From Adiantum capillus-veneris (lineage: Eukaryota; Streptophyta; Polypodiopsida; Polypodiales; Pteridaceae), in the NCBI GenBank assembly GCA_014529385.2, contig CM043955.1, forward strand, positions 154,347,640 through 154,411,639: DNA of 64,000 nt, in the 5' to 3' direction. The notes under the pieces are model-generated. The model worked only from the letters and a program-made list of their open reading frames with translations. It was not told the origin of the DNA and did not search any database. A program made the translations under genes and the position numbers. Below, in pieces: positions 1 through 10,260 of the stretch (position 1 is the stretch's first letter; every line of letters starts with the position of its first letter).

Positions 1-1
1 C

Positions 2-136
2 AATGTGACCCTGTCCATAGAGGCAAGCAATCAAGAAACTCTACTTTCAATGAAGGATGGTTTGCTTGCAGAGATACCATTTGTAGATGGAGCCAGAAAG
101 CTGGCTCTGGAAAAAGTGGACATTAATTTATTGTAG
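2..136 (+). CDS. Partial ORF, possible upstream exon, unknown function
   Basis: An open frame enters from the left edge and ends at a TAG at 134-136. It encodes about 44 residues with no motif I recognise. It lies 120 bases upstream of the first Ulp1-like exon on the same strand. It could be an earlier exon of that locus, but its in-frame stop before any clear donor site argues that the locus is already degenerate. No start is visible. Confidence 0.25.
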   Translation, partial: NVTLSIEASNQETLLSMKDGLLAEIPFVDGARKLALEKVDINLL

Positions 137-255
137 AATCCAGATGCTTAGATTTCAGACACAATTATCTATGCTTGTCTTAAGTAAGTGTTACTATCTT
201 GCTAGCTTTGAAAACTCAGATAATTGGGTTGCTAACTCAGGTATACTCTCTGCAG

Positions 256-914
256 CTTGATCAAAAGTCAACTCCCACTGCACACCCACACGGAGGTGTT
301 TCTTCTTGATCCACAAATGTCAGTGATTATTAGACAGAAGAACAGTCCATCTGGGACCTTTGAGAGTTGGTTTCTCCACTGTGCTATGCTGGAAGTTACT
401 GTCATCATCTTTCCATATGAGAACAACCATCACTGGAGTCTCATATGCCTTGATGTTGACCAACCAACAGTGTGGGTGTTCAATTCAATAAAAGGAACCC
501 ACCCTGAAATTAGGTTGTAAGTGTTATGTATCAGAAAGTGTTTCTTATAGATATCCATGTAAATTTGAAGCCTCAAGCTAACATCTTGATACTGCTTTGT
601 GCAGTTGTATAAAGAGGTTGTTGCTTGCCTATGGCAAGCTATGTGGAAGGTATGAACTATACAAGGCCCCAATCAAAGATGTACCTGTCCCAAATCAAAC
701 CGATGGAAATTCTTGCGGCTAGAGATATCTTCTCCATGCAGAATATGTCCTGCAAAGCTACTTTGCATTAAAACCTTTCATGACTAAGGTAACCATTTGG
801 CAATGCATTTAGTCAGTTTTGGTTTAGTTTATAGAATAATTCTCACCATGTGGTCTTTCAATTTTGCAGAGTGCTTTAAAAAACTACACATATGATTATT
901 TGCAAAGATACCGG
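256..914 (+). pseudogene. Ulp1/SENP-type (C48) cysteine protease pseudogene, three exons
   Basis: Three exons can be traced: 256-516 (acceptor CTCTGCAG, donor GTAAGT), 605-788 (acceptor TTGTGCAG, donor GTAACC) and 870-914 (acceptor TTTTGCAG, donor GTAAGT). Joined, the frame holds the C48 landmarks: NNHHWSL with the catalytic His-Trp near 430, and QTDGNSCG, where the Gln lies six residues before the catalytic Cys, at about 696-719. Enzymes of this fold cleave SUMO-like proteins, and plant Mutator-like transposons often carry such domains. Two features argue for loss of function. The residue 17 after the His, normally Asp, is Asn (VFNS). A TAG at 720-722 directly follows the Cys-Gly. The reading then continues sensibly (RYLLHAEYVL) into exon 3, as expected for a recent nonsense change. 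Whether it was a host gene or transposon cargo cannot be told. Confidence 0.7.
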
Positions 915-1361
915 GTAAGTTTAATACAACACATGCTTACTATGTCTAGCCTCAGAGAGCCTGAAGATAGTGGCTTGGATGACCGCACTATTGATATGAC
1001 AATACATGACGTGCCACCACGACAAACCCCTGCATCCGATACAATGGAATCACAACGGGCTGAGGGGGTCATATCAGCAGAAGATGAAAGAGCCGAGGAT
1101 GAGAAAAGGTCAAATGAGAATATGGAAGGTGCTAGTGTACAACCAGAGGAGACAATGAAAGAGCCAAGTCAGCCAGTGGAGGAGCCAAAAGAGCCTATGG
1201 ATGAAACCCAAGATGAGGAAAGCAGGCCTATAGATGAGCAAAAGGATATGGATGAGGAAAGCAGGCCTAGGGATGAGCAAACTGATATGGATGAGGCAAG
1301 GATGTATGTTGATGTATATCTGATACATTTCCATCGTTTGCTATCACCTCTGGATGGGTAA
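864..1361 (+). CDS. Acidic E/D/P-rich ORF downstream of the Ulp1-like exons
   Basis: A 165-residue frame reads from the last Ulp1-like exon through its donor-like GTAAGT. It continues into a strongly acidic tail rich in Glu, Asp and Pro that is probably disordered. Residues about 110-142 contain a tandem repeat of the pattern DEESRP-x-DEQ-x-DM, reflecting a roughly 45-bp direct duplication at about 1212-1300. It may be the C-terminal tail of the protease-like protein when intron 3 is retained, or a separate fossil. No domain is recognised. Confidence 0.35.
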   Translation: MQSALKNYTYDYLQRYRVSLIQHMLTMSSLREPEDSGLDDRTIDMTIHDVPPRQTPASDTMESQRAEGVISAEDERAEDEKRSNENMEGASVQPEETMKEPSQPVEEPKEPMDETQDEESRPIDEQKDMDEESRPRDEQTDMDEARMYVDVYLIHFHRLLSPLDG

Positions 1362-1683
1362 ACACATGCTGAACAAGAACTTCCTTTACAGATCTTTTGC
1401 CGATTTCAACTTTGAAATCCAACACTCTGGCCTTCCATGCTGAGCGGTAAACGTTGATACCACTAGACCTCTTGGGTCTTCTTGGTTGCATGAGGACCCA
1501 TGAACCTTTGTTTATCCTTTGTCCAACCCATTGGTTCTCTGCACTTATTGAAGTTGATATTGTAATTGAGGATATGCTACTACTTGGCCTTCTAGGCAAA
1601 GTGCAGTTGTTGGTTGTTGGTGTGAGAGACAGTAAACACCTGGAGCTTCTTGGGCGAGAAAACGTGGAAGCCATAGCTCTCAT
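1267..1683 (-). CDS. Unknown basic ORF opposing the Ulp1-like locus
   Basis: A 138-residue frame begins with a Ser/Arg-rich segment and continues into a more ordered part: WVGQRINKGSWVL near residue 52, then a stretch with alternating charged and hydrophobic residues ending near VFTHPEV. The ordered part looks protein-like rather than random, but I do not recognise a family. Its 3' end overlaps the acidic plus-strand ORF. It could be part of the same ancient transposon as the Ulp1-like exons or an unrelated small gene. Confidence 0.3.
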   Translation of the reverse strand: MRAMASTFSRPRSSRCLLSLTPTTNNCTLPRRPSSSISSITISTSISAENQWVGQRINKGSWVLMQPRRPKRSSGINVYRSAWKARVLDFKVEIGKRSVKEVLVQHVFTHPEVIANDGNVSDIHQHTSLPHPYQFAHP

Positions 1684-1699
1684 AGAAAAGCTTTAGTGG

Positions 1700-3600
1700 A
1701 GGGAGATTCACTTTGAAAGCATTTTGATGGAGGGAAAGTGTTTTAGAATTCCAATATCTTGTGCGGGCTTAATGGTCACCCTCCAGTACGTTAATGACCA
1801 TAAGAGAATATCAGAAGTGGGACCACTGGCAAGCACCTAACAGCTCGGTAAAAGGAAGGAAATTACAATGCCACAATCCTAGATTCGTGAAAGTTTTATG
1901 CTATTTTCCTATTTTTTGAGTCTTTCCACGTACTTTCCTACGTAACGTAGCCTTCGTGCTCATTGGACGCGCTCTATTTTTCTCTCTCTTCATATGGCCC
2001 TCCAAATGACCTCCAAAATTTCCTAATGATCATTAATTTTTATTTTTTGGCAAGAGACGGTATCAGTTGAAATCACTAGCATAGCCAGTTTAGTAGGGTA
2101 GCAAGACTCCCTTTTTTTAATATGGAATCCCATTTTCTTGAATCATAGCTCGGAAGCTATGCCAAAGTTGAAAAATACCAGCCATATACTTACCTTCACA
2201 ATGCCAAGATATCCACAAGTCTTTATCAACTTTTAAAGAATCGACAGTATCTGGCCCTTAACTGAGTAAGATACCTTACTTGTTTATCAACCAGAGGTAC
2301 TAGATGCAGTGAATAACACCCCAAACATTTGTTTTATATGAAATTACAAGTGCCAAGCTGTACTTAAGCCCAGTAATTTATCACGCCAATCTAACACAAA
2401 TTGTTTTTAATACATAACTTCCAACCCTACACGTCATGAAATATGTCATATTGCTTTAAAAAGAGTGTAAATTAACGTCCTACAATGGTTAAGAACAGAG
2501 CCCCAATCAATCAGTATGCGCATAAACGCCAGTATTACAACCAGTAGCGCACAACTTGCAGAGCCATATACAATCAGTAGCTACAAACCTGCAACTGCTC
2601 GAGAAAGAGCCAGTACAACACCCAATAGCAACAAAACGTCCGAGCATGCGTTTGACAGTAACTCAGCCCCATTCTATGCATACGAGGCCTTAAGGCACAT
2701 GTTAATCATGCCCCGGCCCAGTAGGTTGAAAAAAAACCAGTTAACCGTGTTTATATCAACAGCCTCGCAATTGAAGCCAACCATGCCAAAATCCATAACC
2801 AGGTACCTTACTACAAACACCCATAACCAAAAACCCATACTCAGGTACCTTACCAAGAAACACAGGTAAGGTCCTAAAGCGGCAGAAAAAAACCAATATG
2901 GCCATTTGTAGAGCTAACACCATTCCCAAAGCTATTTATCCGCTTTGGTACATTCAACAAGATAAAAAACAGTTGCTTTTTATGCACAAACAGTCCCAAG
3001 GCCAACAATTATGCCCATGTTATGATTATGCAGCGGTTTTTCTCAGAACCGACACCTAAATTACATGCAGATGCTTCAAAAAGCTTCATTATTTTGCTCC
3101 AATGGTAGGCAAAAAAATTTGTCTTTCTAAGTCTAAGACATATACACAATGTAGACGCCATCTTTCTTATCATGCAAGGTACTGCAACAACATTAAAACA
3201 AAAAAATCGAAGCTTTGTAGTAAGGTACCTGTGTTTCTTGAGCTGCAAGCTCCATTTTATCAAGATCAGATAGCAGCAAAAACAATGAGCAGAAAAAAGA
3301 CCTACTCCAGGGCTAAGTGAGGGCCAGAGTATGCCCTCACCTCTGTATATATAGGATGTCTTGCACGCTCCCAGAGCCATCAGCTTTGAATGCAATCGGC
3401 CGGCCTCAATCTACGCGAGCCTGTAGGCGCCATAGCCTGGGGAAGGTGATCGAGAGTGCACAGGGTCCGCCTACCCCATGTAATGATATTACTTCACGCT
3501 TCGGTTTAAGCGGGGACCAAGTCCAAAGTTGTCTTTATTATGCAACCAAGGGGGGGGATTTTGTTCTTTTGGGAAGTTTTTCTTTAAAAAACCACTTATG
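1700..3600. other. No gene recognised; AT-rich spacer
   Basis: Open frames here are short and lack recognisable domains. The decamer GGTACCTTAC and its complement recur several times between 2270 and 3230. A TATATATA string at about 3344 lies in a short GC-richer patch (3320-3480). Neither is tied to a gene. Confidence 0.5.
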
Positions 3601-3606
3601 ACTAGT

Positions 3607-3612
<6 letters not shown>

Positions 3613-3672
<60 letters not shown>
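3613..3672. repeat. (GT)n microsatellite at the 3' end of the Penelope-like relic
   Basis: About 30 uninterrupted GT units. Read on the minus strand it is (AC)n lying about 60 bases beyond the last recognisable codons of the Penelope-like relic. Confidence 0.95.
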
Positions 3673-3675
<3 letters not shown>

Positions 3676-3735
3676 CGCCCTGTCCCAGGCTCCATACACA
3701 ATGGGTCGATAGTATGCTCATTGTGCATGGAGCTA

Positions 3736-6334
3736 CTACCTAATTAGAGAGATGAGGTTAGAACGGCTGAGTTGCAAGCCAAGCGAGTCATTCCGAGAAA
3801 TAGTCTTGATGATTTTGTTTATTAAGTCACTCCTCTTGAACCCATTAAACCAAAACTTCTGAATAATAAGCTTGATGTCTTCCCATGCTAAGAAGCAGTT
3901 AGAGGAAGAATATAAGATTAAGTAGAGGAGGCTGATGCATGTATTAAGAGCATCTTTACGAGGTCGGTTACTATTCTTTTTTATGAATTCTATGGGAGGG
4001 ATATTCAATAGGTCTCTTTTTCAAGTGAAACGGTAGTCATAGCCACCATTACAAGGGTTATGAAGTATAACTATAAAGTTAAGGAATTGTGCAGAGGTAG
4101 AAAAGAAGCCAAAGGTTGTAGAAAAACATTGACCATAAGTCGGCTCAATCTTGAGGCAGTCATGGTAAATAAGATTAATTTCCTTTGAAAAAGATTTATC
4201 CATGAGGCTTGATGTTGTCCATATATCTGTACGTATGTTTAAATAGGAAAGTTTATGAGAGCCGTTTTTATCTTCTATGGTTCTGAGAAACCATTTATAT
4301 TCGAAGAAGGCTTCATATGGATTACACATAAGGGGTGACCAAGAAAATCCCATAGGGATGCTTAAGCTCTGGTTAAAGCATTGGCCTCCGAAGAGTATAC
4401 TACAGTTATCAAGTATCCAGGTAATGTTATTTAATAGTTTCTCCTCATTAAAGTGGCAGGGGTGAGATGAGGGGGTTTTTTAATCCATCTCGGTTTACTA
4501 GTGAGGGAAATGTAGAAGAAACCTTTCTGCCTAGCATGCTTAAATGTTATCCCAATCATTATTTGTAATAGAATATTCTTTAGCCCTATCTTTCCATTCA
4601 AAGTTGTATTTTCGTAGCATTGAGTGATGTCTACTGTGAAGAAATGGAATATTTACTTGGGGAAGTTAAGAGTGACCTCAGTAGAGTTTTTGACTAACCA
4701 AAAGGGGTTAAAGTGTATTTGAAGGAAGTTTAAACAGAACTTTTGTTTAGTTGCGCAAACAGATTCAAACTCTGAAAGTACAAGGTCAAGGCAAAGGGTG
4801 GTATCTTTAGTAATGTCAGTAAATATCCCATTCGAAGCATCGATATCCATCTGGATTTATGCTTATCATGTTTATATGTGGGAAAAAGCACGAGATTCCT
4901 GATAGTCTTAAGAGAATAACTAAGATTTGAAAGATTCTTAGAGATCTTATCAATAACCATGCTAGGAGAAAGGTTTACCAGTGTGAATTCCTTCCCAGAT
5001 AATCAAGAGTGAGCCACTTTCCCCAAGCCAAGTTTTTGCACATAAGAGCAGGATAGTTGGAGCTTTTATCTAGCCCTACTATAAATCAATTCTATGAAAG
5101 TTTTTGGAATTCAACTCCGAGGTGTGGTGTGATCTAGGTACTCTCAGTGGACAACCATTTGCATGGTATGAAAGATATTTTTTGAAGAAAACATTGTTCA
5201 ACTAACTTAGTCAAGTCTAGTAGGATTGTCTTCTCCAGTCGGAGAGTACTGACAAGGTTAGTTAAGTAAAGCTGATAAAGCAAGATATGGGTTTTTTGGA
5301 AAATTAGGGATGTGATTCAGCGCTTTAGGCAAGATTTTTTGGACTGTGGTATCATTAATTAAATTAAGATCACAAGTGCAGACGTGATTGCCATAATTAA
5401 CAAAATCCTTACAAAAAGTGCCATATTTATCACAAGCACATTCCACGACACTCTTGTGACGTAAAAAATCATTACTGTAGACAAGACTCTTGATAGGTTG
5501 TTGATACCTCCAGTCAATAATCACATTATCAAGTATATCATGATTGCCAAAAAATAAGTCAAAGCACTCACAGAATACTGTTTTGGGGTGAATCCAATCC
5601 AAAAGTTCATTTTGGAACAGACAGTGTAAATAGATAAACTCCTTGGTGGAGCCCTTCTTTGTAGATGCATCCTTCCACAAGGGCCAAAAGAAACCTGCAG
5701 AGTATCGATGATCATAAGTCAAGGAGGTGCCGGATTGGAGTATTTCTTCCTCTTCCCCTAATAAAGCTACAAGACTTTCCTCTATTATAATTGGAGGAAG
5801 AACAAGGGGTCAAAAAAGATTTGAACGAGTCATTGGGTGTGGTTAAAGAGTTTGGTCTTTCCAACAAAGGGAATTATCATCTTCAATACAATGCTTAAGT
5901 AAACTAATGATGACTTTGACACCTTTGTAGTTGGCATAAGTGGTCAGCTATGTTTGTGGTTTATTGGATTTGAGTTCTTTAAGGATATCCAACATTAGCC
6001 CACAAAAAATATTAAAAGCAATTTGAGCAGTCACTAGCTGTTTGGCTTGGGCTCCCAACCAAGAGCAAATAAGGGATAAATGAAAGTGCACCGGTGTCCC
6101 GGGAAAGAGTTGGTCAAGATAGTTGAAGATATACCAGATAGCATGGTCGAACCACATGATGCTTGATTCACAAGAAGCTTTGGGGTCAAGAAATTTGCAG
6201 GCACATTTTAGATACGACTGAGATACAATCCAAATTGATTTAGTGTATAATTTGGGATTTCTCTTAGCACACTCCATGTTCCCTTTTTTATGAATGTACA
6301 ATCCTGCATTAGAGGTGTGGGATGGGTGTCTCAC
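3736..6334 (-). pseudogene. Penelope-like retroelement relic (reverse transcriptase with CxC region)
   Basis: Reading the minus strand from 6334 to 3736 across several frameshifts and stops gives a continuous protein-like track. In order: a region with CACDKYG (5420s) followed by NHVCTCDLNLIND, like the short CxC linker and following DL-motif of N-terminal-endonuclease Penelope-like elements; LDKSSNYPALMCK (about 5030-5070); FPTYKHDKHKSRWIS (about 4840-4890), matching the PKLHK-x-P-x2-R motif; NPFWLVKNSTEV; TVDITQCYENT (about 4630), RT motif A; SIPMGFSWSPLMCNPYEAF (about 4300-4350), motif B of the IPMG type; and a thumb-like segment with a KR and NSNRPR near 3960-4010. Penelope RTs are sisters of telomerase RT. 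The expected catalytic Asp pair of motif C reads as degraded (IRTDIW). I could not find the GIY-YIG endonuclease. The element is dead, and its family assignment rests on motif order seen by eye. Confidence 0.6.
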
Positions 6335-6946
6335 CTCACTCCTATCTTATTGCAGACATAGCGAGAACCACGATTAAATTGTCAATCCATGGGACAAAGC
6401 TGACTCGACTAGTGCATAGAGGCTACAAGAGGTTGTCAATCTCTTGAAAAACAACAAACAACTTGTATCTAACTCAAGCTACACTCAAATGACTGAAATC
6501 ACCAAAAGCCAATCGCTCATCGGCAAACAAATCACATCCATTACAGCATCAAATGACATCCAAACGTAACGAAACTTCTAGGACATGCTTATAAGAACTA
6601 AGCACACATGCTTATGGTCTCAAATCCCACTTTAGGTCAAGTGCAAAAATCACGATTATCAATAGAAGTGGATTTTTGACCTGGTCGTTTTCAACCCAGA
6701 ATGCATCTAAAGACTTAGCAATGATGCCCCAATACCCCACCTATGCTTACTTTTTTATTTTGAAGTGTAAAATCCTACTTATGATGAAATTAGGCCGCGG
6801 GTCAGCGACGCCAAAAGCTACGAAATACCAAGAAATGCTTACATCAATGCGTAGAGTTGTTACTTGCGGTTGCAACGCAACAGACGCAACTGCAATGTGA
6901 CAATCGGGGAAGGAGTAGGAAGCGCGAGAAGGAGAGAGGTGAGCGT
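6335..6946. other. No gene recognised
   Basis: The stretch between the Penelope-like relic and the LTR of element E has only short frames. It may include the 5' end of the Penelope-like relic. A fragment AATCACGATTATC at about 6649 resembles the palindrome of the 9.6-10.2 kb repeats. Confidence 0.4.
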
Positions 6947-7235
6947 TGTTAGCTCACACTGTGTATTTCATTATCCAAAACTTTAAAAATAACTTACAAA
7001 AATTGTCTTTTATACTTTAGCCAAGGTTTTTGGTGGTCAAAACTAAAAATATGGGGGCTCTAACGAAAGATAGGTAAAGACAGGTTGATACAATCTGGAA
7101 GCTTGTATCCCCGGCTCATCAATTACAAAGTTTATCTGAAAAATAAGAGTTACAATATTCCTGATTCATCAAAATAATAAATGTTTTTACAATGAGAGCT
7201 CCAAAAATGGTATCCGAGTTAGCTTGTTGCTAACA
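6947..7235 (-). repeat. Probable 3' LTR of element E
   Basis: The segment starts TGTTAGC and ends GCTAACA, the inverted terminal signature expected of an LTR. A purine-rich tract lies immediately beside it (minus strand, 7236-7250). Length is 289 bp. No second copy is visible in the window, so the call rests on the terminal repeat and the adjacent polypurine tract. Element E would read on the minus strand. Confidence 0.6.
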
Positions 7236-7250
7236 ATCCCCCCTCCTCGC
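7236..7250 (-). other. Polypurine tract of element E
   Basis: On the minus strand this reads GCGAGGAGGGGGGAT and abuts the LTR start TGTTAGC. This is the usual position of the plus-strand primer of an LTR retroelement. Confidence 0.6.
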
Positions 7251-7273
7251 ATGTGTCGTCCCTTGACACAACT

Positions 7274-7867
7274 TTATGGACTCAAATAAACTTCCGGTTG
7301 ACAGCTGGTGAGACGGTCTTCAAGTGCATGCAAAGCTTTCTCATATCTTTTCTTTCTTTCTTTGTTTGGTACGTGCAAAAATTGCATGGTGACTCTGTCC
7401 TTGAGCTTGATGGCTGAGTAGCCTACGAATTTGAAACTTAGGTTGCTAATCACTGGCCCAAAAATCTTCGTGCGCCAGGTGGAAAATTCTGTGTAGAACG
7501 CTTCCTCAAACGCCAACATATTATGAGATGGCAACAACATGCAAAGGGCATAGAAGCCATAGAGGACTTCTTTGGAAGGTTGTCCGCTGAGGTCGTAGCA
7601 TAAACCCTTATTGCCCTCGAGGAAGGACACCCACGGTGCTCCTGCTTGATCTGGTTCATGAAAGGATTCAATGCATGTGAGCAGCATTCGGCAAATTTTG
7701 TAGAGCATAGCACATGAGAGATCAGGGAGACTTTTGAAGAATACCATGGCACCCGTTAGGGTTTTCACCAGGTATTCCTCTGTCGGCATCCCCTTCTCTG
7801 GAGCTGGCAACTTGGATAATTCAACCATGTAGGCCGCTTCTTTGTCATTGCCTCGTGTGCTTGCCAC
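7274..7867 (-). CDS. Unknown 197-residue ORF of element E
   Basis: This frame ends just inside the polypurine tract, so it would be the last ORF of element E. It is mixed charged and hydrophobic, with a folded-looking middle (residues about 35-150 contain CAMLYKICRMLL and GFYALCMLLPSH) and a basic end (NKERKKRYEKAL). It has none of the landmarks of protease, RT, RNase H or integrase. The segment VELSKLPAPEKGMP resembles a phrase decoded upstream on the same strand near 8985-9030 (SLKLPTGGMPIRARDKK), suggesting an internal duplication. I do not recognise the family; it may be a gag-like or captured protein of a non-autonomous element. Confidence 0.45.
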   Translation of the reverse strand: MASTRGNDKEAAYMVELSKLPAPEKGMPTEEYLVKTLTGAMVFFKSLPDLSCAMLYKICRMLLTCIESFHEPDQAGAPWVSFLEGNKGLCYDLSGQPSKEVLYGFYALCMLLPSHNMLAFEEAFYTEFSTWRTKIFGPVISNLSFKFVGYSAIKLKDRVTMQFLHVPNKERKKRYEKALHALEDRLTSCQPEVYLSP

Positions 7868-8680
7868 GTCCTTACTCTTGGTACAGGACTTGCCGCTTTT
7901 TGTGGTTCTGGCTCTTTTGCTTTGCCTTGCTCGGAAGTAGTTTCTGCCTGTTGTTCATCTCCTACTGCCTCTTGTGATGCAGGCTTCTTTTCCTTGGTTT
8001 TCTCTCCCTCAGTTGGTCTAATTGTTGGTGAAGGTGGAGGTCTTGGCATGGGGTGGTCTTCTTGTTTCGTAGTAGGTGAGGTCGGTTTAGGAGACATCTC
8101 TTCTTGATTTTACTGTGTCTCTCCTTGTGATGTTGCCTCTTCTGCTTGTCTCTGCCACTCCGCCGCATCTTCCCTTGCTTTTCTTTTTGCTTCTTGAGTT
8201 TCTTTCTACTCCAAGGCTTCCGCTTCTTAGTACATGCGTTCAAGAGAATCCTTGGGATCTTTTGGTTCCTTCGTGGGGCAGGAATCTTGGTTCGGGGACC
8301 TTTCATATCCATTGGAACCCACCGTGCTGGGTCCTCACGTGCAGCTTGGTGGCTTCATTCATAGGTCTCTTTTTCTCATTCAAACCTCTCTTTCTTTTGT
8401 TGAGGTTCTTCCTGATGTGCAGCCACTGCCTTCTTCTTCATCTCTTCTTGTCTGTCTTTCTTCTCTTCATTGTCTGAGCTTTCACTGCTATGTGCTTCAT
8501 GAGAGCTTTCTTCAGACTCCTCATCAGATTTGTAAATTCTTTTTGTCGACCTTGTGGTTCTTGGAGATGTTTGTGTTGACACTATCCATGTGTTTTGATC
8601 TGGGGTAGGTGGAAAATTATCTGCCATGTTGATAGCATGTTGGTGGCAAATTGTCTGCCATGTTGATAGCATGGTATGCT
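7765..8680 (-). pseudogene. Low-complexity K/E/P-rich coding remnant of element E
   Basis: Three overlapping minus-strand frames read as one broken, highly charged protein. It runs from a start near 8637 (MADNFPPTPDQ), through an acidic Ser/Glu stretch (DEESEESSHEAHSSES) and a coiled-coil-like K/E/Q region (about 8130-8230), to a Pro/Lys/Glu-rich part (MSPKPTSPTTKQ from 8097) that frameshifts into the 7867 ORF. Composition suggests a disordered, possibly nucleic-acid-binding linker. At least two frameshifts and several stops separate the parts. Confidence 0.4.
8608..8675. repeat. 34-bp tandem duplication
   Basis: Two adjacent copies of a 34-bp unit (8608-8641 and 8642-8675) differ at about four positions. 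Each contains CTGCCATGTTGATAGCATG. The duplication spans the likely start codon of the charged ORF of element E, so two start methionines are offered on the minus strand. Confidence 0.85.
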
Positions 8681-8834
8681 ATTCTTGTGAGTACCTCAAG
8701 TGCTCCCAAATAGGTTATCTTGCCCTCTTTCTTGGTACCCTTCAACGTGGATGGCACATATTGTGTGTGATCAATGGGTTACCTGGTTGTCGACTTTAAC
8801 ACTTGTGTAAATGTAGTCGCAACTGCATGATTGG

Positions 8835-9460
8835 GTGTTGTGTACCTTGGCGGTCTCTTTGCTAGAAAAAGGAAGTGTTGGTGATATAATCATGCTCCAC
8901 TTGCTTCTAGATAAGATCAGCAAAGGTAGCCGCAGCGGTTTCCTTGGTGAAGGTACCTGCTGTCTTTTTGTCTCTAGCTCTTATCGGCATCCCCCCTGTC
9001 GGCAACTTGAGAGATTCCGCCACTATTTCTTTCATAATTACCACCTCTACTTCTGTCCTTTCTAGTCAGTGATCTGGGGTGTTCCATCTTCCTTGATTGT
9101 ATCCAAAAGCTCATAGGCTTTCTGGAAGTCTACACCACATGGCTCTTGGTCGTAGAACTCTCTGAGTCCAAGCCTTCTGTTAGCTTCTTTTTTTTCGGGC
9201 TTTGCTGCGACATCATAGACCTCTTTTGGCAAAAGTTGTAGTTCTACCTGATGTCCTTCTTCACTTTTAAGTCTACCTGTAAAAACCGTTGTGTTGTTCT
9301 CCTCAAGTTGTTCTTTCAACAAATAGGTTGCTTTGGTTGTTTTTATTGAACTAGGGTCCAGTTGGTATGGTGGCAGCTCTTGCAACTTCTCTTTTTGGGA
9401 TACCGCTTCTTGGCCTTCTCCGCAGCTTACATTGCTCCTGTTCAGTGCATAGAGTGCCAA
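8835..9460 (-). pseudogene. Unknown protein remnant, upstream part of element E
   Basis: A 132-residue frame (9460-9062) begins MALYALNRSN and has a mixed charged composition with the phrase REFYDQEPCGVDFQKAYELLD near its end. After a stop at about 9062 a similar reading continues in frame-shifted pieces to about 8835 (IMKEIVAESLKLPTGGMP). No known domain is recognised. Position upstream of the charged ORF on the same strand suggests the N-terminal part of the same element's protein. Confidence 0.4.
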
Positions 9461-9599
9461 AGTTATAAAATTTGGTTAAATTCGCTCTGAAATGTCCTTC
9501 AGTCTGAATTGCTGACAAATTGAGTCCAATTTGCTTCAAATCAATTTTTGAACATGCATAGATGCATAAAAACATGTAAAGATCAAAATTATGAAGTCC

Positions 9600-10260
9600 A
9601 AGTAAAATTTTGCAACAAAAGTAAATAATCGTAATTATTTACAGCTGATGAATTTTTTCAACTTTTTGCAATCTTGGCATCATGGGCTTAAAATAAATAT
9701 CAATTAGATACTCTAAGTGAAGTGTGGGCTCATTTGAGTGCACAGGGTGAAAATGGTGCCAAATTTAGGCTTTTGGTCTCTGATACAGTAGATATAAAGG
9801 AATTTTGAGATTTTGAGCTCCAAATTTGTTCAAACTTGGTTAGTGGGCTTAGGAAATCATGTACTTTGGTCCCCTGAGGGCAGAATTGTAAATTTCCTCC
9901 ATCTTGGCAAAAAAAGTAAATAATCGTGACTATTATCTTTTTCATCAAAATGAACAATTTTTTTGTGCAACTTGGTTCTAGGCATAATGTTGACCCTGTG
10001 TATGTGATATGAGGTGATTTGGATCAAAAAATGTGACTCAGAACTCAGAAATTGTTTTGAAAGGACTTCTTTGAGTTTTTTGACAATTTTCCAAGTTATC
10101 ATTAATCATTTTGGCTCATACTTGAAATGTGGCATGTAATAGGTGTGCACAAGTGAGGTGAGGTGATGGTATCATTTTCAGGTCAAAAAATTGCAAAAGT
10201 ATATAATCACGATTATTTACAGCAGTCAACATTTTTTTGCAAAACTTGAAAATCTTGACC
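9600..10260. repeat. ~290-bp imperfect repeats marked by a short palindrome
   Basis: A near-palindrome (GTAAATAATCGTAATTATTTAC-like; 9-bp arms and a 4-base loop in the best copy) occurs at 9621-9642, 9916-9937 and 10199-10220. Spacing is about 295 and 283 bases. Flanks also match loosely: each copy follows a TTGCAA- or GGCAA-containing phrase and is followed by a CAACTTTTTTG-like phrase. This indicates old tandem copies of a ~290-bp unit. There is no coding potential. Confidence 0.6.

Noticed and set aside
3340-3480. Promoter at the TATATATA near 3344
   Set aside because: No gene follows that could use it, and such strings are common in AT-rich spacer.
3529-3747. Open frames of Val-Cys or Thr-His repeats over (GT)n tracts, also at 42521 and 45953
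   Set aside because: They are translations of dinucleotide repeats, which stay open in several frames by composition alone.
3736-6334. GIY-YIG endonuclease in the Penelope-like relic
   Set aside because: I looked for GIY and YIG phrases with a following Arg and Glu in the N-terminal reading and found none convincing, so it is not claimed.
3600-6400. Hammerhead ribozyme at the ends of the Penelope-like relic
   Set aside because: No CTGATGA…GAAA core with matching stems could be seen near either end.
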